A stretch of 50,448 nucleotides of DNA, taken from contig JBBRQP010000013.1 of assembly GCA_038226175.1 (NCBI GenBank), forward strand, positions 1 to 50,448, written 5' to 3'. Positions within the stretch are counted from its first letter, which is position 1; every line of letters starts with the position of its first letter. This document shows, one piece after another, positions 16,456 to 25,642 of the stretch. The notes under the pieces are model-generated. The model saw only the letters and a program-made list of their open reading frames with translations, was not told the origin of the DNA and did not search any database. The stretch is from JBBRQP01 sp038226175 (GTDB lineage Bacteria > Cyanobacteriota > Cyanobacteriia > Gloeobacterales > Anthocerotibacteraceae). The translations under genes were made by a program, and so were the position numbers.

Positions 16456-17262
16456 ATGCAATGTACGATTATCCGTCGCGCCAAGTTTACAGCTACCCAC
16501 CGCTACTGGTTAGAAGAACTTTCTGAAATCGAGAACCTCACCCGTTTTGGGCCAACAACGCGCCTTCATGGGCATGATTACACCTTATTTGTGACCATGG
16601 CCGGGGCGGTTGATAATTATGGCATGGTGCTCAATCTGTCGAATGTAAAGCACGAGATTCGTCGGCGGGTGACTGAGCCGCTTAATTATCAATTACTCAA
16701 CGAAGTCTGGCCAGAAATGGCAAACACACTGCCAACGACAGAATGGCTTGCCCATACGATTTGGCAACGCTTGCGCGCTCACTTGCCCGTAAGCAAGATT
16801 CAACTTTTTGAGAATGATCATCTCTGGGCCGAATATCAAGGAGAAGCTATGCACGCCTATTTAACCGTTGCCACCCATTTCAGCGCCGCCCATCGTTTGG
16901 CACTCGATAGTTTGAGTTTAGAAGAAAACCAAGAAATCTATGGCTTGTGTGCCAGGGTCAATGGACATGGTCATAACTATGGACTCGAAGTGACTGTCAA
17001 GGGTGAAATCAACCCGCGTACAGGCATGATCATCGACTTAGTTGCCCTCGAAAAAGCCATTGAGAGCCAAGTTGTTAAGCCCTTTGACCATACGTTTTTG
17101 AACAAAGATGTTCCTTACTTTGCTCAAGTCGTGCCGACTGCCGAGAATATTGCCCTTCACATCGCCGAGTTACTCAAACAACCCATAGCTGAACTCGGCG
17201 CTCAACTTCATCGGGTCAAATTGGTCGAAAGCCCAAATAATGCCAGCGAAGTTTTGGTCTAA
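16456..17262 (+). CDS. Tandem 6-pyruvoyl-tetrahydropterin synthase/QueD-like protein
   Basis: Two copies of the 6-PTPS fold in 268 residues. The N-terminal copy (1-130) has zinc histidines His15, His38 and His40 (LHGHDY) but Gly32 where the catalytic Cys should be. The C-terminal copy (from 131) has THFSAAHR with His146, Cys165 in LCARVNGHGHNY, His171 and His173, the DHTFLN block and VESPNN near the end, so it keeps the catalytic set. QueD enzymes of this fold make 6-carboxytetrahydropterin for queuosine; eukaryote-type PTPS makes tetrahydrobiopterin precursors. Which reaction applies here is open. The start ATG 16456 has no strong ribosome-binding site. Confidence 0.85.
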   Translation: MQCTIIRRAKFTATHRYWLEELSEIENLTRFGPTTRLHGHDYTLFVTMAGAVDNYGMVLNLSNVKHEIRRRVTEPLNYQLLNEVWPEMANTLPTTEWLAHTIWQRLRAHLPVSKIQLFENDHLWAEYQGEAMHAYLTVATHFSAAHRLALDSLSLEENQEIYGLCARVNGHGHNYGLEVTVKGEINPRTGMIIDLVALEKAIESQVVKPFDHTFLNKDVPYFAQVVPTAENIALHIAELLKQPIAELGAQLHRVKLVESPNNASEVLV

Positions 17263-17302
17263 TAACCTTTGGTATACTGGATTTTGTAGCTAAGGTAACA
17301 CC

Positions 17303-17944
17303 ATGAGTCAGCTTGTCACCACCAGTGCCCGTGACCTCTTTCAGGCCGCCTATGAAAATCGTTATACCTGGGACAGTACGTTTCCTGGTTACACCGCAGA
17401 CTTTGTGCTCAATCTCAATGGGCAAACCTATACTGGCACCATCAAAATTACAGCAGATATGCAAGTTAGCGTTGCAACGGCTGATCCCGCTGCCGAAGAA
17501 TGGCTACGCAACCAGCTCAAAGATGTCGTGGTACATCGTAAGCCTTCGGATTTTGCGACTTCCCATGGTAACCATGAATTTATTTTTGATGGCGAGGCTG
17601 ACAGTACTGGAGCCCAACCAATCAAAGTCGGCGGCGATGCGATGGGTTCTCATTACAAAGTCCGGGATGCTCAGATGGTACAGGTTTCGCGGGTGATGGG
17701 ACGGGTCGCTTTTACAATCAACCATCTCGATAAACTAGATACGGGCAAAGGCTATATTTCCTCTTTGTATAATGCTGTTTTTACCAATCCCCAAACCGGA
17801 CAAGTGGTGCGGCAAATGCGTTTTGAGGACAGTTATGTACCTTTTGATGGTCATTATTTGATGACCAAACAAGTGGTCAGTGGCATCGAAAACGGCGAGA
17901 GCAAGCATACTGATATCACTTTCACCAATATCCAATTGGGTTAA
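17303..17944 (+). CDS. DUF3386 family protein
   Basis: A 213-residue protein with the blocks I associate with the cyanobacterial DUF3386 family: ARDLFQAAYENRYTWD at the N-terminus, FPGYTADF, LKDVVVHRKPSDF, YKVRDAQMVQVSRVMG, SSLYNAVF and a C-terminal LPF/FEDSYVPFDGHYLM-like segment. It has no signal peptide or membrane segment. No biochemical role is known to me. AAGGT at seven bases before ATG 17303 and a TATACT-like -10 at about 17272 are consistent with its own promoter. The stop overlaps the stop of the convergent radA by four bases. Confidence 0.85.
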   Translation: MSQLVTTSARDLFQAAYENRYTWDSTFPGYTADFVLNLNGQTYTGTIKITADMQVSVATADPAAEEWLRNQLKDVVVHRKPSDFATSHGNHEFIFDGEADSTGAQPIKVGGDAMGSHYKVRDAQMVQVSRVMGRVAFTINHLDKLDTGKGYISSLYNAVFTNPQTGQVVRQMRFEDSYVPFDGHYLMTKQVVSGIENGESKHTDITFTNIQLG

Positions 17945-19311
17945 GGGCTGTCATTCGGGGTCTCGGGTAATGCCGCAATTAGGGCTTCTAAAACGCGGCT
18001 TACCGGGATCAGGTGCAGACCAGGAATTTTGGGTAGAGAACCGCGTGGGACAATGGCACGGGTAAACCCTAATTTGGCAGCTTCTTTCAGGCGTAATTCG
18101 AGTTGAGGAACCGGGCGGACTTGACCGCCTAGACCCACTTCACCGAGGATCACGGTCTGCGGATCAACCAAGCGGTCTCGGAAGCTCGCCGCCACCGCCA
18201 CTGCCACGCCCAAGTCAGCCGCGGGTTCATTGATCATCAAACCACCCACCGATGACACATAGGCATCTAGCTTAGATAGAGGAATCCCGACTCTTTTTTC
18301 GAGTACGGCAAGAATTTGTAGGAAGCGGTTATATTCGAGTCCAGTCACAGTGCGCCGGGGCGAAGCATAACTAGTCGTGCTGACCAGGGCTTGCACTTCG
18401 ACGACGAGCGGGCGGGTTCCTTCACAGGCGACGATCACCGCCGTACCAGAATTACGGTCTTCGCGGCTCGATAGAAATAACTGTGAAGGGTTATCGACTT
18501 CGGTCAAACCGCTGCTGGTCATCTCAAAAATACCAATCTCATGGGTTGCCCCAAAACGATTTTTGACAGAGCGCAAAAGTCGATAACTCTGGAAGCGGTC
18601 ACCCTCAAAATATAACACCGTATCTACGAGATGTTCGAGGACTTTGGGTCCAGCGATAGCACCTTCTTTGGTGACGTGACCGACAATAAATAAACTCATG
18701 CCTACCCGTTTAGCCAAGCGCATCAGGGCAGCCGTACACTCACGTACCTGAGAGACAGAACCGGGCGCTGAGGTCATCGTCGGTAAATAAATTGATTGGA
18801 TACTATCAATCACGGCACATTTAGGTTTGAGTTCTTCAAGTTCTTGTAAGACGATTTCGAGGTCAGTTTCTGATAATAAAAACAGCTGTTCATCGCCTGC
18901 TTGCAGACGGTCGGCACGCATTTTGACCTGTTGTACGGATTCTTCACCGGACATATACAAAGTTGGGTAGTAGAGGGCTAATTTTTGGGCAACTTGTAGC
19001 AGTAAGGTAGATTTGCCAATGCCGGGGTCGCCACCGATTAATACGAGCGAGCCGGGGACAATACCGCCACCTAAGACGCGATTGAGTTCGCCATAGCCAG
19101 TGTCTAAACGGGCAAAGTTTTCTTGGGTAATGCTTTGGATGGGTTGGGAGCGTAGGGCTTGACCAGGGGCTTTTTTGCGGGTGGTTGTCGTGGGTGTAAC
19201 AACTTGTTCAAGGAAGGTGTTCCATTCGCCACATTCGGAACAACGACCTAACCAGCGAGGGGATTCGGCACCACAGTTGGAGCATTGAAATAGACTTTTG
19301 GGTTTTGCCAT
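17941..19311 (-). CDS. radA: DNA repair protein RadA (Sms)
   Basis: RadA is a RecA-like, DnaB-type helicase that drives branch migration in recombination intermediates. The 456-residue protein shows, in order, the zinc finger CSNCGAESPRWLGRCSEC at 9-26, Walker A GGDPGIGKST near 87, Walker B region CAVIDSIQSIY, the RadA-specific KNRFG motif (VKNRFGATHEIG), and the C-terminal Lon-protease-like domain (LDAYVSSVGGLMINEPAADLGVAVAVAAS) without a catalytic Ser. It starts at ATG 19311 and is a single gene, opposed to DUF3386. Confidence 0.97.
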   Translation of the reverse strand: MAKPKSLFQCSNCGAESPRWLGRCSECGEWNTFLEQVVTPTTTTRKKAPGQALRSQPIQSITQENFARLDTGYGELNRVLGGGIVPGSLVLIGGDPGIGKSTLLLQVAQKLALYYPTLYMSGEESVQQVKMRADRLQAGDEQLFLLSETDLEIVLQELEELKPKCAVIDSIQSIYLPTMTSAPGSVSQVRECTAALMRLAKRVGMSLFIVGHVTKEGAIAGPKVLEHLVDTVLYFEGDRFQSYRLLRSVKNRFGATHEIGIFEMTSSGLTEVDNPSQLFLSSREDRNSGTAVIVACEGTRPLVVEVQALVSTTSYASPRRTVTGLEYNRFLQILAVLEKRVGIPLSKLDAYVSSVGGLMINEPAADLGVAVAVAASFRDRLVDPQTVILGEVGLGGQVRPVPQLELRLKEAAKLGFTRAIVPRGSLPKIPGLHLIPVSRVLEALIAALPETPNDSP

Positions 19312-19436
19312 GGGGTAACTCTTACTAAGCTATTTTACCCCGTCGGGTCTGGAGTTTTCTGCGATGGATTCATGAATACGTTGGCATATTAGAGTATCTG
19401 GCAAGCATCGAGATAAACATTTATAATTAGGTAATA

Positions 19437-20717
19437 ATGATTCGTGAGCAATATTTGATGACGCTACTTAATCTTCCTGCTAACAAATTAAAAGATGCAA
19501 TAAATGCTTTGGTTGACGATAGAGAACGAGAAAGTCGCACACTTGACTACAAAAGTGAAACTTATGGAAATGGTGATGAAGCAAAAAATGAACTACGCGC
19601 AGATGTTGTAGCTTTTGCTAATACTTCTGGTGGAACTGTTATTTTGGGGATCAAAGAAGATGAAGAAGGCATTCCTAAATTGTGTGGATTGACAATTGAT
19701 CCAGATAAGTTAGCCAATGAGACGGATCGATTAGAAAAAATACTTGGCTCTGGTATAGTGCCTCGATTACCTAGAGTTCAAGTTGATGCAGTAACGTTTG
19801 ATGATAGCAAAGTAGCCACTGTAATTCGTGTCAGCTGAAGTTTTGTGCGTCCGCATGCAGTTGATCATGATTACAAATTTCGATTTTGGACTAGAACCTC
19901 TAGAGCTAAGGATCGAATGGATATTGAACAAGTATGCTTAGCATTTGCTCAATCAGATGTAACTCAACTTATTAAAACATGGCGTCATGATCGATTGGCT
20001 GGATTATCGGCTGGAGAAATGCCAATTCGTATGTGTAGAGAAGCTCTTGTTGTATTTCATCTAGTACCTTTCGTAAGTTTAGAGATGAACACTAAATTTG
20101 ATATTGTTCAGAGTGACTGTCATTTCTATCCTTGCAAGGAAAACGAAGGACTTAAGCAAAACAGACTCAACTTTGATGGGAAACTTTTTTCTAAATACCG
20201 TTTCGATTTATTTGGAACTGAATGTTATGTTCAAGTATTTCATAATGGTATTTTAGAATATGTCATTGCTGATATCCTTCCCTTTAAACTAAAATCTATA
20301 TGTATGTCTAATCATGAGAAAAGTCTTGTTGAAAAAATACCAGAGTGGTTTACCCATTTAAAAAATCTAGGTGTTCAGCCTCCCTTTGCCATCATGCTTA
20401 GCCTCCTTGGAGTAAAAGACTATCGTAGTTGCCATCTGGACTGTGATGAGGACTTGATTACTAAAACTCTTTCACCTTATTCAATTGATCCAGATGGACT
20501 CTCTCATTCGTCTTACTCAATTGATAGAGATGTGCTTATGGTACCTGAAGTCTTACTTCAGACTCATGAAGATGATATAACTGAAATACTCAAACCTGCA
20601 TTTTATACTATCTGGAATGCTGTTAATATTCCCAGGTCGCCCAACTATGATAGCTCTGGTTCATGGATACATAATCATGTACGTAGTCAGCAGGAATACG
20701 TACAAAATCTCGATTGA
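19437..20717 (+). pseudogene. AlbA_2 (Schlafen-type) ATP-binding-domain protein, split by an in-frame TGA
   Basis: Two frames, 19437-19838 and 19845-20717, lie in the same phase and together give 427 codons with one internal stop at 19836-19838. The first part has the AlbA_2 hallmarks: RTLDYKSETYGNGDEAKNEL and DVVAFANTSGGTVILGIKED. Across the stop the protein reads VIRVS-stop-SFVRPHAV and then FRFWTRTSRAKDRMDIEQV, matching the family's I-x-V/I-P-R-S-W...PH pattern, so the stop most likely replaces an Arg (CGA to TGA). The remaining 250 residues belong to no family I recognise. AlbA_2 proteins are often linked to regulation or phage defence. The DNA is visibly richer in A and T than its neighbours, a sign of transfer. 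Confidence 0.8.
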
Positions 20718-20788
20718 ATTTTTTACTACCCTTACCGTAGCAAGAGATTGCTTGGTATCCTAAAACAGCGAACAGATCAACAATCTCA

Positions 20789-21163
20789 TCATATCCATTG
20801 CTGTGATTCCGTAGGAACCGTGCGGTCACTTTGAACCTCACCCGTGTGGGCAATAGTTTTTGGTTCAAACAGTAAAATTTCTGCCTCTTGATCCGCAATA
20901 GGTCGATGCTCCACTCCACGCGGCACAATCAAAAACTCGCCAGCCGCCAACTCCACACTATGACTACGAAACTCCATCCGGAAGGCACCCCGCACAACCA
21001 GAAACAACTCATCCTCCTGCTCATGTTGATGCCACAAAAACTCTCCTTGAATTTTGGCTACTTTGACCTGTTGACCATTAAGCTCACCCAGTATCTTCGG
21101 TGACCATTGATCAGAAAATAACGAGAACTTTTCCGCCAAATTAACTTTTTCCATGGAACTCAT
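20789..21163 (-). CDS. Cupin domain protein
   Basis: 124 residues with a single small cupin: WHQHEQEDELFLVVRGAFRMEF (metal-ligand pattern HxH...E) and GEFLIVPRGVEHRPIA (second motif with His). These residues would bind one divalent metal. Small cupins of this kind have very varied roles and the substrate cannot be told. The start is ATG 21163 or ATG 21154; AGAG stands before the first. dnaN starts upstream on the same strand, its stop 12 bases before this gene, so the two may be co-transcribed. Confidence 0.9.
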   Translation of the reverse strand: MSSMEKVNLAEKFSLFSDQWSPKILGELNGQQVKVAKIQGEFLWHQHEQEDELFLVVRGAFRMEFRSHSVELAAGEFLIVPRGVEHRPIADQEAEILLFEPKTIAHTGEVQSDRTVPTESQQWI

Positions 21164-21175
21164 TGGCTCTATAAG

Positions 21176-22324
21176 TTAATTACGTATCTGTACTGGCATA
21201 ACCAAATATTGCAAGGCACTACTATCGAGCGGTTTAAGTACCGCCGGATTGACCGCGCCATTAAAATTCAACTGCACATCAAGCGCATCCATAACTTTGA
21301 GCGGCTCCATCAGATATTTGACATTAAAAGCAATTGTCAATGGTTCACCGACCAGCTGAATGCCTAACTCCTCACGGCCTTTACCCACATCAGGCGCATC
21401 TACACACAAGGCCATCAGGTCATCATTGACCTCAAGACGCACAATATTATTTTTTTGGCTGGCAATGACCGCAATGCGTTCGAGAACAGAGATAAATTCT
21501 TTGCGGTTCATACTCGCTTGACGGGTAAAACTTTTGGGGATCAGTTGACCATAATTCGGATATTGACCATCTAGCAGTCGTGACATCAAGGTTTGGTCGG
21601 CAAGTGAAAATACGATTTGTGAATGGTCAAATTTAGCCTCAAAGCTCTCAGCCGGATTGCTGGCTAACATGCGCTCTAGCTCGCGTAGCGTACGTGCCGG
21701 GATCGTCATGGCAATATTCTCAAGAGCGCTGGTTCCGAGTTCTTCGGGCATCCCAGCGAGCGCCAAGCGGTGACCATCGGTAGTGGCAAATTCCAACCCT
21801 TGCGCTGTGCCTTGCAGATGAACGCCAGTCAAAATATGTTTACTCTCATCGGTCGCAGCGGCAAACAAGGTCATGCGAATGCCTTCTAAAAAGCGTTCTA
21901 CTGCCAGTTGTAGCGTTTCTTCCTGGGGTAGTTCTGGTAAAGACGGGTAGTCTTCGCTACTCAGGCCCCGAATTTCGTAGGAACCCGCTCCGCATTCTAG
22001 GGTAAGTGCGGTCAGCTCATCGCCCTGACCTTCGCCCATCAGACAAATATCCAAATTAGGTAAACGAGAAACAATATCACTCAACAGACGCGATGGCAAA
22101 GTCAAGGCTCCCGGTTCGGCTACTTGAGCCGGGAATTTACTAACGATGCCAAGTTCTGTGTCATAGCCCGTCAAGCGAATAAAGCCGCCGTCTTGGTCTT
22201 CGCTGGCCTCAAAAAGAATATGAGTCAAAATTGGTTGCGCCTGAGGCCGTGTTGCCACAGCGCGGCTAACCAAGTTTAAGTGCTGATTAAATAAATTTTG
22301 GGGACAGAAAACTTTCATGACCAT
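21176..22324 (-). CDS. dnaN: DNA polymerase III subunit beta (sliding clamp)
   Basis: The 382-residue protein forms the ring that tethers DNA polymerase III. All three clamp repeats are present: KVFCPQNLFNQHLNLVSRAVATRP at the start, IRMTLFAAATDESKHILTGV and TTDGHRLALA in the middle, NNIVRLEVNDD and the C-terminal LQYLVMPVQIRN, where VMPV/MPM is typical. It starts at ATG 22324 or the ATG at 22318 (MKVFCPQ), which fits homologues best. No dnaA lies near, as is common in cyanobacteria. The upstream 105 bases are shared with the divergent GIY-YIG gene. Confidence 0.97.
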   Translation of the reverse strand: MVMKVFCPQNLFNQHLNLVSRAVATRPQAQPILTHILFEASEDQDGGFIRLTGYDTELGIVSKFPAQVAEPGALTLPSRLLSDIVSRLPNLDICLMGEGQGDELTALTLECGAGSYEIRGLSSEDYPSLPELPQEETLQLAVERFLEGIRMTLFAAATDESKHILTGVHLQGTAQGLEFATTDGHRLALAGMPEELGTSALENIAMTIPARTLRELERMLASNPAESFEAKFDHSQIVFSLADQTLMSRLLDGQYPNYGQLIPKSFTRQASMNRKEFISVLERIAVIASQKNNIVRLEVNDDLMALCVDAPDVGKGREELGIQLVGEPLTIAFNVKYLMEPLKVMDALDVQLNFNGAVNPAVLKPLDSSALQYLVMPVQIRN

Positions 22325-22429
22325 CCGTTAGGAGAAGAATAATTATCCTAGTCTACTTTATACCCCACATTTAGGAATTTTGAGTTTGATTAACCTTGCC
22401 TGAGTTCGCATGAGCGGTAAATTAAGGAT

Positions 22430-23530
22430 ATGCGTGTATCTCTCGATCAATGGCGCGAATTACCTAATGGCCCGGGCATTTATTTGTTTTACGGAGCGGC
22501 GGACAAACTTTTGTACGTGGGCAAATCCGTCCACCTCAGGCAACGGGTGCGTTCCTATTTACGCACAGGTGGTGGACACTCGACACAAACCGAACGGCTC
22601 AAGTTTGAAGCTCAGACCATCGAAGTACAGCCGACAGGCTCCGAACTCGCGGCACTGATTTTAGAAAATCGCCTGATCAAAGAACAGTTACCTCCCTTTA
22701 ATCGCGCCCAGCGTCGCTGGAAACATTACCCATTTTTGCGCTTAGATCTGCAAGATGCCTATCCACGTCTCGAAGTAACCCGCGACTTAGCTGAAGATGG
22801 GGCGTTATATTTTGGTCCCTATCGTAAAATTCAGTATTTGTATCCCTTAGTCAAACAAATCAGCGTTTTACTAGAGTTGCGCACCTGCCAAGATTTTGCA
22901 GAAATCCATCACGGCTGTCTGTTAGATCAAATGCACCGCTGTAGTGCGCCCTGCCGGGGTTGGATTAGCCCCACTGAGTATGGTTTGCGCCTAGAGCCGC
23001 TCCGGGCTTTGCTCACAGGTGGGGGGGGTGAAGAGCTATTAACCCAGGCCAAGCTCAAAATGTCGGATGCTGCCCAAGCAGAACGCTACGAACAAGCAGC
23101 ACTCTGGCGTGACCGTCATGGTGCGCTCAAAAAATTTATCAAACAACAGAGCTGGCGCAAACAGCAAGTTGTTTTAGATGTCTGTGCTATTTATCCGACG
23201 TTGCAACCCGAGCAAGCCCAGGTCTTTTGGATTCAGGGCGGTTTATTAGCAGCAAGCCAAGTGTTTACACGGGCAGATTGGCCGCTCCATCACCCTCTCA
23301 AAGCTGCAATGGCGCGTTATGACATAGCTACGCCTACGCCTACTTTTCATCTACCCCAAAAACAGTTAGACGAATTTCATCTGATCGCAACTTGGCTCTA
23401 TCGCAATCAACGAGCACCCGAAGTAATTTGGCTGCAAGAAGAAGCAGCAGCCAGCAAAATTGCCAGCCAAATTGAGCGCGTTATGGTAGGGCTAAGTCAG
23501 GTTACTGAGACGAGTTCTTCGAGTAGCTGA
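22430..23530 (+). CDS. UvrC-like GIY-YIG nuclease without the C-terminal nuclease domain
   Basis: A 366-residue protein. The N-terminus is a GIY-YIG nuclease: PGIYLFYG with GIY at 16-18, LLYVGKS at 27-33, RQRVRSYL, and ENRLIKEQLPPFN with the Glu. A UvrC-like middle follows: YFGPYRK, RTCQDFAEIHHGCLLDQMHRCSAPC (UvrC Cys-rich segment) and a UVR-like helix pair near 210-240. The RNase-H-like endonuclease and helix-hairpin-helix parts of true UvrC (about 600 residues) are absent, as in Cho-type proteins. It may make only the 3' incision, but that is inference. It starts at ATG 22430 with AAGGA directly before it. The end overlaps the convergent NERD gene by 34 bases. Confidence 0.85.
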   Translation: MRVSLDQWRELPNGPGIYLFYGAADKLLYVGKSVHLRQRVRSYLRTGGGHSTQTERLKFEAQTIEVQPTGSELAALILENRLIKEQLPPFNRAQRRWKHYPFLRLDLQDAYPRLEVTRDLAEDGALYFGPYRKIQYLYPLVKQISVLLELRTCQDFAEIHHGCLLDQMHRCSAPCRGWISPTEYGLRLEPLRALLTGGGGEELLTQAKLKMSDAAQAERYEQAALWRDRHGALKKFIKQQSWRKQQVVLDVCAIYPTLQPEQAQVFWIQGGLLAASQVFTRADWPLHHPLKAAMARYDIATPTPTFHLPQKQLDEFHLIATWLYRNQRAPEVIWLQEEAAASKIASQIERVMVGLSQVTETSSSSS

Positions 23531-24195
23531 TAGGTAATCTCAACTTGATCTACGGTATAGATCATCGGCAAAGTTTGGATGTCATCTAGTAGAAGATTGA
23601 GATCAACTAAATGAATCCCTTTGAGCTTCATCGGCTTGACTTGGGCAAAAGGGAAACATAGAAAGGACATGACCGAGAGTTCTTTTTGTTTCAAAAAATC
23701 CGTGAGTTTACGGGTTTGGGCGACCGGGTCTTTACCAGACCAGCGCGTACCCAAGGGTTGACGAAAGCCCAGGCGTCCGCGTGAGATGACCATCGTACCG
23801 CGTTGACTTTTGGTTTCTACCAAGATCACCCCGCCGGGCCCTACACCCAAATGGTCAATGTCTCCTAAGTCAGGTAGTAAAACATTGTGTAAAAACCGCC
23901 AGTCAGGGAGTTGCTGTTCTAGGGTTTGTCCGACCAATTCTTCAGCCTGCGCACCACGCCGAGCATTAAAAACCAGCAGGCTTTGTTGGTTGAGATTGTT
24001 ACCAATATAAATAGATAAAAACAATAAAGGCGCAGAAAATAACACGGCTACAGGACTGAAAATAAGCAAGACTACCGCCAGCACAGCCAACGACACAGAA
24101 GCCACACCCAACCACAAAGCTCGATTGGTTCGCGCTGCTTCGAGTTTGCGAACATTGGTTCCGGGACGATTGGGCGTGGGCTGAGTAACGTGCAT
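23497..24195 (-). CDS. NERD (nuclease-related) domain membrane protein
   Basis: 232 residues. Two hydrophobic segments at 28-48 and 50-66 suggest a membrane anchor, followed by the NERD domain: GAQAEELVGQTLEQQLPDWRFLHNV, GDIDHLGVGPGGVILVETKS at 111-130 with the Asp and E-x-K of a restriction-endonuclease-like site, and a run of helices after it. NERD proteins are predicted nucleases; membrane-anchored cyanobacterial members have no established role. It starts at ATG 24195. Its 3' end overlaps the GIY-YIG gene. Confidence 0.85.
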   Translation of the reverse strand: MHVTQPTPNRPGTNVRKLEAARTNRALWLGVASVSLAVLAVVLLIFSPVAVLFSAPLLFLSIYIGNNLNQQSLLVFNARRGAQAEELVGQTLEQQLPDWRFLHNVLLPDLGDIDHLGVGPGGVILVETKSQRGTMVISRGRLGFRQPLGTRWSGKDPVAQTRKLTDFLKQKELSVMSFLCFPFAQVKPMKLKGIHLVDLNLLLDDIQTLPMIYTVDQVEITYQLLEELVSVT

Positions 24196-24288
24196 TGGCT
24201 AACCCTACTTCATCTATGATCCGCTACAAGCGGACTGATGTCCAGCATCACCAGACTTACTTAAGGTTTGCCATGACGGCAGCTGTCC

Positions 24289-25020
24289 TTAATTAACTTT
24301 AATACGGTAGGTCACAAAGTACATACCATCGCCTTGGACAAAGCCCAAACTCACCAGTTGGTCTTCTTTAGTCGTCGGGACGCGATTTTTTTTGAATAGC
24401 CCGCCTGCTTGTAGACCATCGAGAGAAGGAGCTTCGGGGGTGATCGTGGCGGCACTGGATTGGGCAATACCGCCTAAAACTAGGTTTTGACCGAGGGGCT
24501 GGGGTAATAAGGCGACCAGTTCATAATTTTTACCTGCATTGACTTCAGCAGGAATAGTGATGTCTACTTTGGGTGGACGTTGCCCATTGGTGATTTCGGT
24601 GCGTTCATTTTTGATGGTTTGCGCCACCAATTGCCAACCTGTGCCATTTTTTTGCCAACGGCTTTCGGCCTCTAGATCGCTAGTCAGATCAAAGCTAAAC
24701 CGTCCCTGTTGCCAACGCCCGCTGATCTTGGTGCGGGTTGTGGCAATGACCATCTGCTCTCCATCATTTTTGGTAGATAAGATCTCGGTGGTATAAACAG
24801 GATTATTGAGATTTTGCCAGAGTGTGCCCAAGGCTTTAGTTAATTTGTCACGGGTTAGGCCATCACCATTTTTGAAACTTGGATCATAAAAAGTCGTAAC
24901 ACTCGTAATATCCTTGCGTGAAGCCGCTTGATCAAACTGGGCAATCGTCTGGGGCAAGGTTGTTTCGGCCATTACCGGAAGTGCTAAACCTAAAAAGCTC
25001 ATCCACAACCAACGCTTCAT
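24289..25020 (-). CDS. Secreted protein of unknown function with an NTF2/SnoaL-like N-terminal part
   Basis: 243 residues. ATG 25020 is chosen because AGGAATCGTC precedes it and the protein then starts with a signal peptide (MKRWLWMSFLGLALPVMA, cut after AMA-like VMA). The frame could be opened at 25056. Residues 20-140 (TIAQFDQAASRKDITSVTTFYDPSFKNGDGLT, WQLVAQTIKNERTEI) have the NTF2-like pattern of DUF4440/SnoaL proteins. The rest, with PPKVDITIPAEVNAGKNYELVALLPQPLG, is a beta-rich unit of unknown kind. It is likely periplasmic. No link to its neighbours is visible. Confidence 0.75.
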   Translation of the reverse strand: MKRWLWMSFLGLALPVMAETTLPQTIAQFDQAASRKDITSVTTFYDPSFKNGDGLTRDKLTKALGTLWQNLNNPVYTTEILSTKNDGEQMVIATTRTKISGRWQQGRFSFDLTSDLEAESRWQKNGTGWQLVAQTIKNERTEITNGQRPPKVDITIPAEVNAGKNYELVALLPQPLGQNLVLGGIAQSSAATITPEAPSLDGLQAGGLFKKNRVPTTKEDQLVSLGFVQGDGMYFVTYRIKVN

Positions 25021-25117
25021 GACGATTCCTGCAAACTTTTTCTTAGTGTAGCCCATCGCTGTAACAGCTGGGATTTTGCACTACCCTATAAAGACGAACT
25101 CCTACAGCAAGATACGG

Positions 25118-25642
25118 ATGGCAGCACCAATTCTAAAAATCACAGCTGAAGAAAAGCAACTGTTAGGGCAATTACGCCAAAGTAAACCAGCCCAAAATCC
25201 TCCCAAAAATGAGATGAGCCTAGGTCAGCGCGTCTCAGACCGGGTTGCAACCATTGTTGGTTCTTGGACATTTATCTTGACTCAGAGTACTTTTTTAGCG
25301 TTGTGGATTGTGGTTAACTTGACAGCTTGGATCGGGCATTGGGATCCTTATCCATTTATTTTATTAAATTTGGTACTTTCGTTTCAGGCTGCTTTTACGG
25401 CTCCCATCATTATGATGAGCCAAAATCGTCAGTCTGAAATTGATCGTCAACATGCTGAACATGATTATCAAATCAATGTCAAAGCTGAACTAGAAATCGA
25501 ACTCATACACGAAAAACTCAATCTCTTACAAGAGAAGGAACTCGCCATGCTGATCCAAATTTTGCGCCAACAGCAACAGAGTATCGACCATCTGACACAC
25601 CTCCTAGAACCTTCATCACCCCGTCCTCCCGGTAGCACCTAA
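25118..25642 (+). CDS. DUF1003 family membrane protein
   Basis: TTG 25076 opens the frame, but ATG 25118 (MAAPILKITAEEKQLL) is the better start and gives 174 residues. The DUF1003 core is clear: DRVATIVGSWTFILTQSTFLALWIVVNL, then WDPYPFILLNLVLSFQAAFTAPIIMMSQNRQSEIDRQHAEHDYQINVKAELEIE, with two membrane helices and a charged helical tail that is probably a coiled coil. The family has no known reaction; some members sit near metal-stress genes. Its stop overlaps the convergent ABC exporter by four bases. Confidence 0.9.
   Translation: MAAPILKITAEEKQLLGQLRQSKPAQNPPKNEMSLGQRVSDRVATIVGSWTFILTQSTFLALWIVVNLTAWIGHWDPYPFILLNLVLSFQAAFTAPIIMMSQNRQSEIDRQHAEHDYQINVKAELEIELIHEKLNLLQEKELAMLIQILRQQQQSIDHLTHLLEPSSPRPPGST

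Noticed and set aside
19836..19838. TGA as selenocysteine codon in the AlbA_2 gene
   Set aside because: No SECIS-like hairpin is evident right after it, the family has Arg there, and cyanobacteria are not known for selenoprotein synthesis; a nonsense mutation is simpler.
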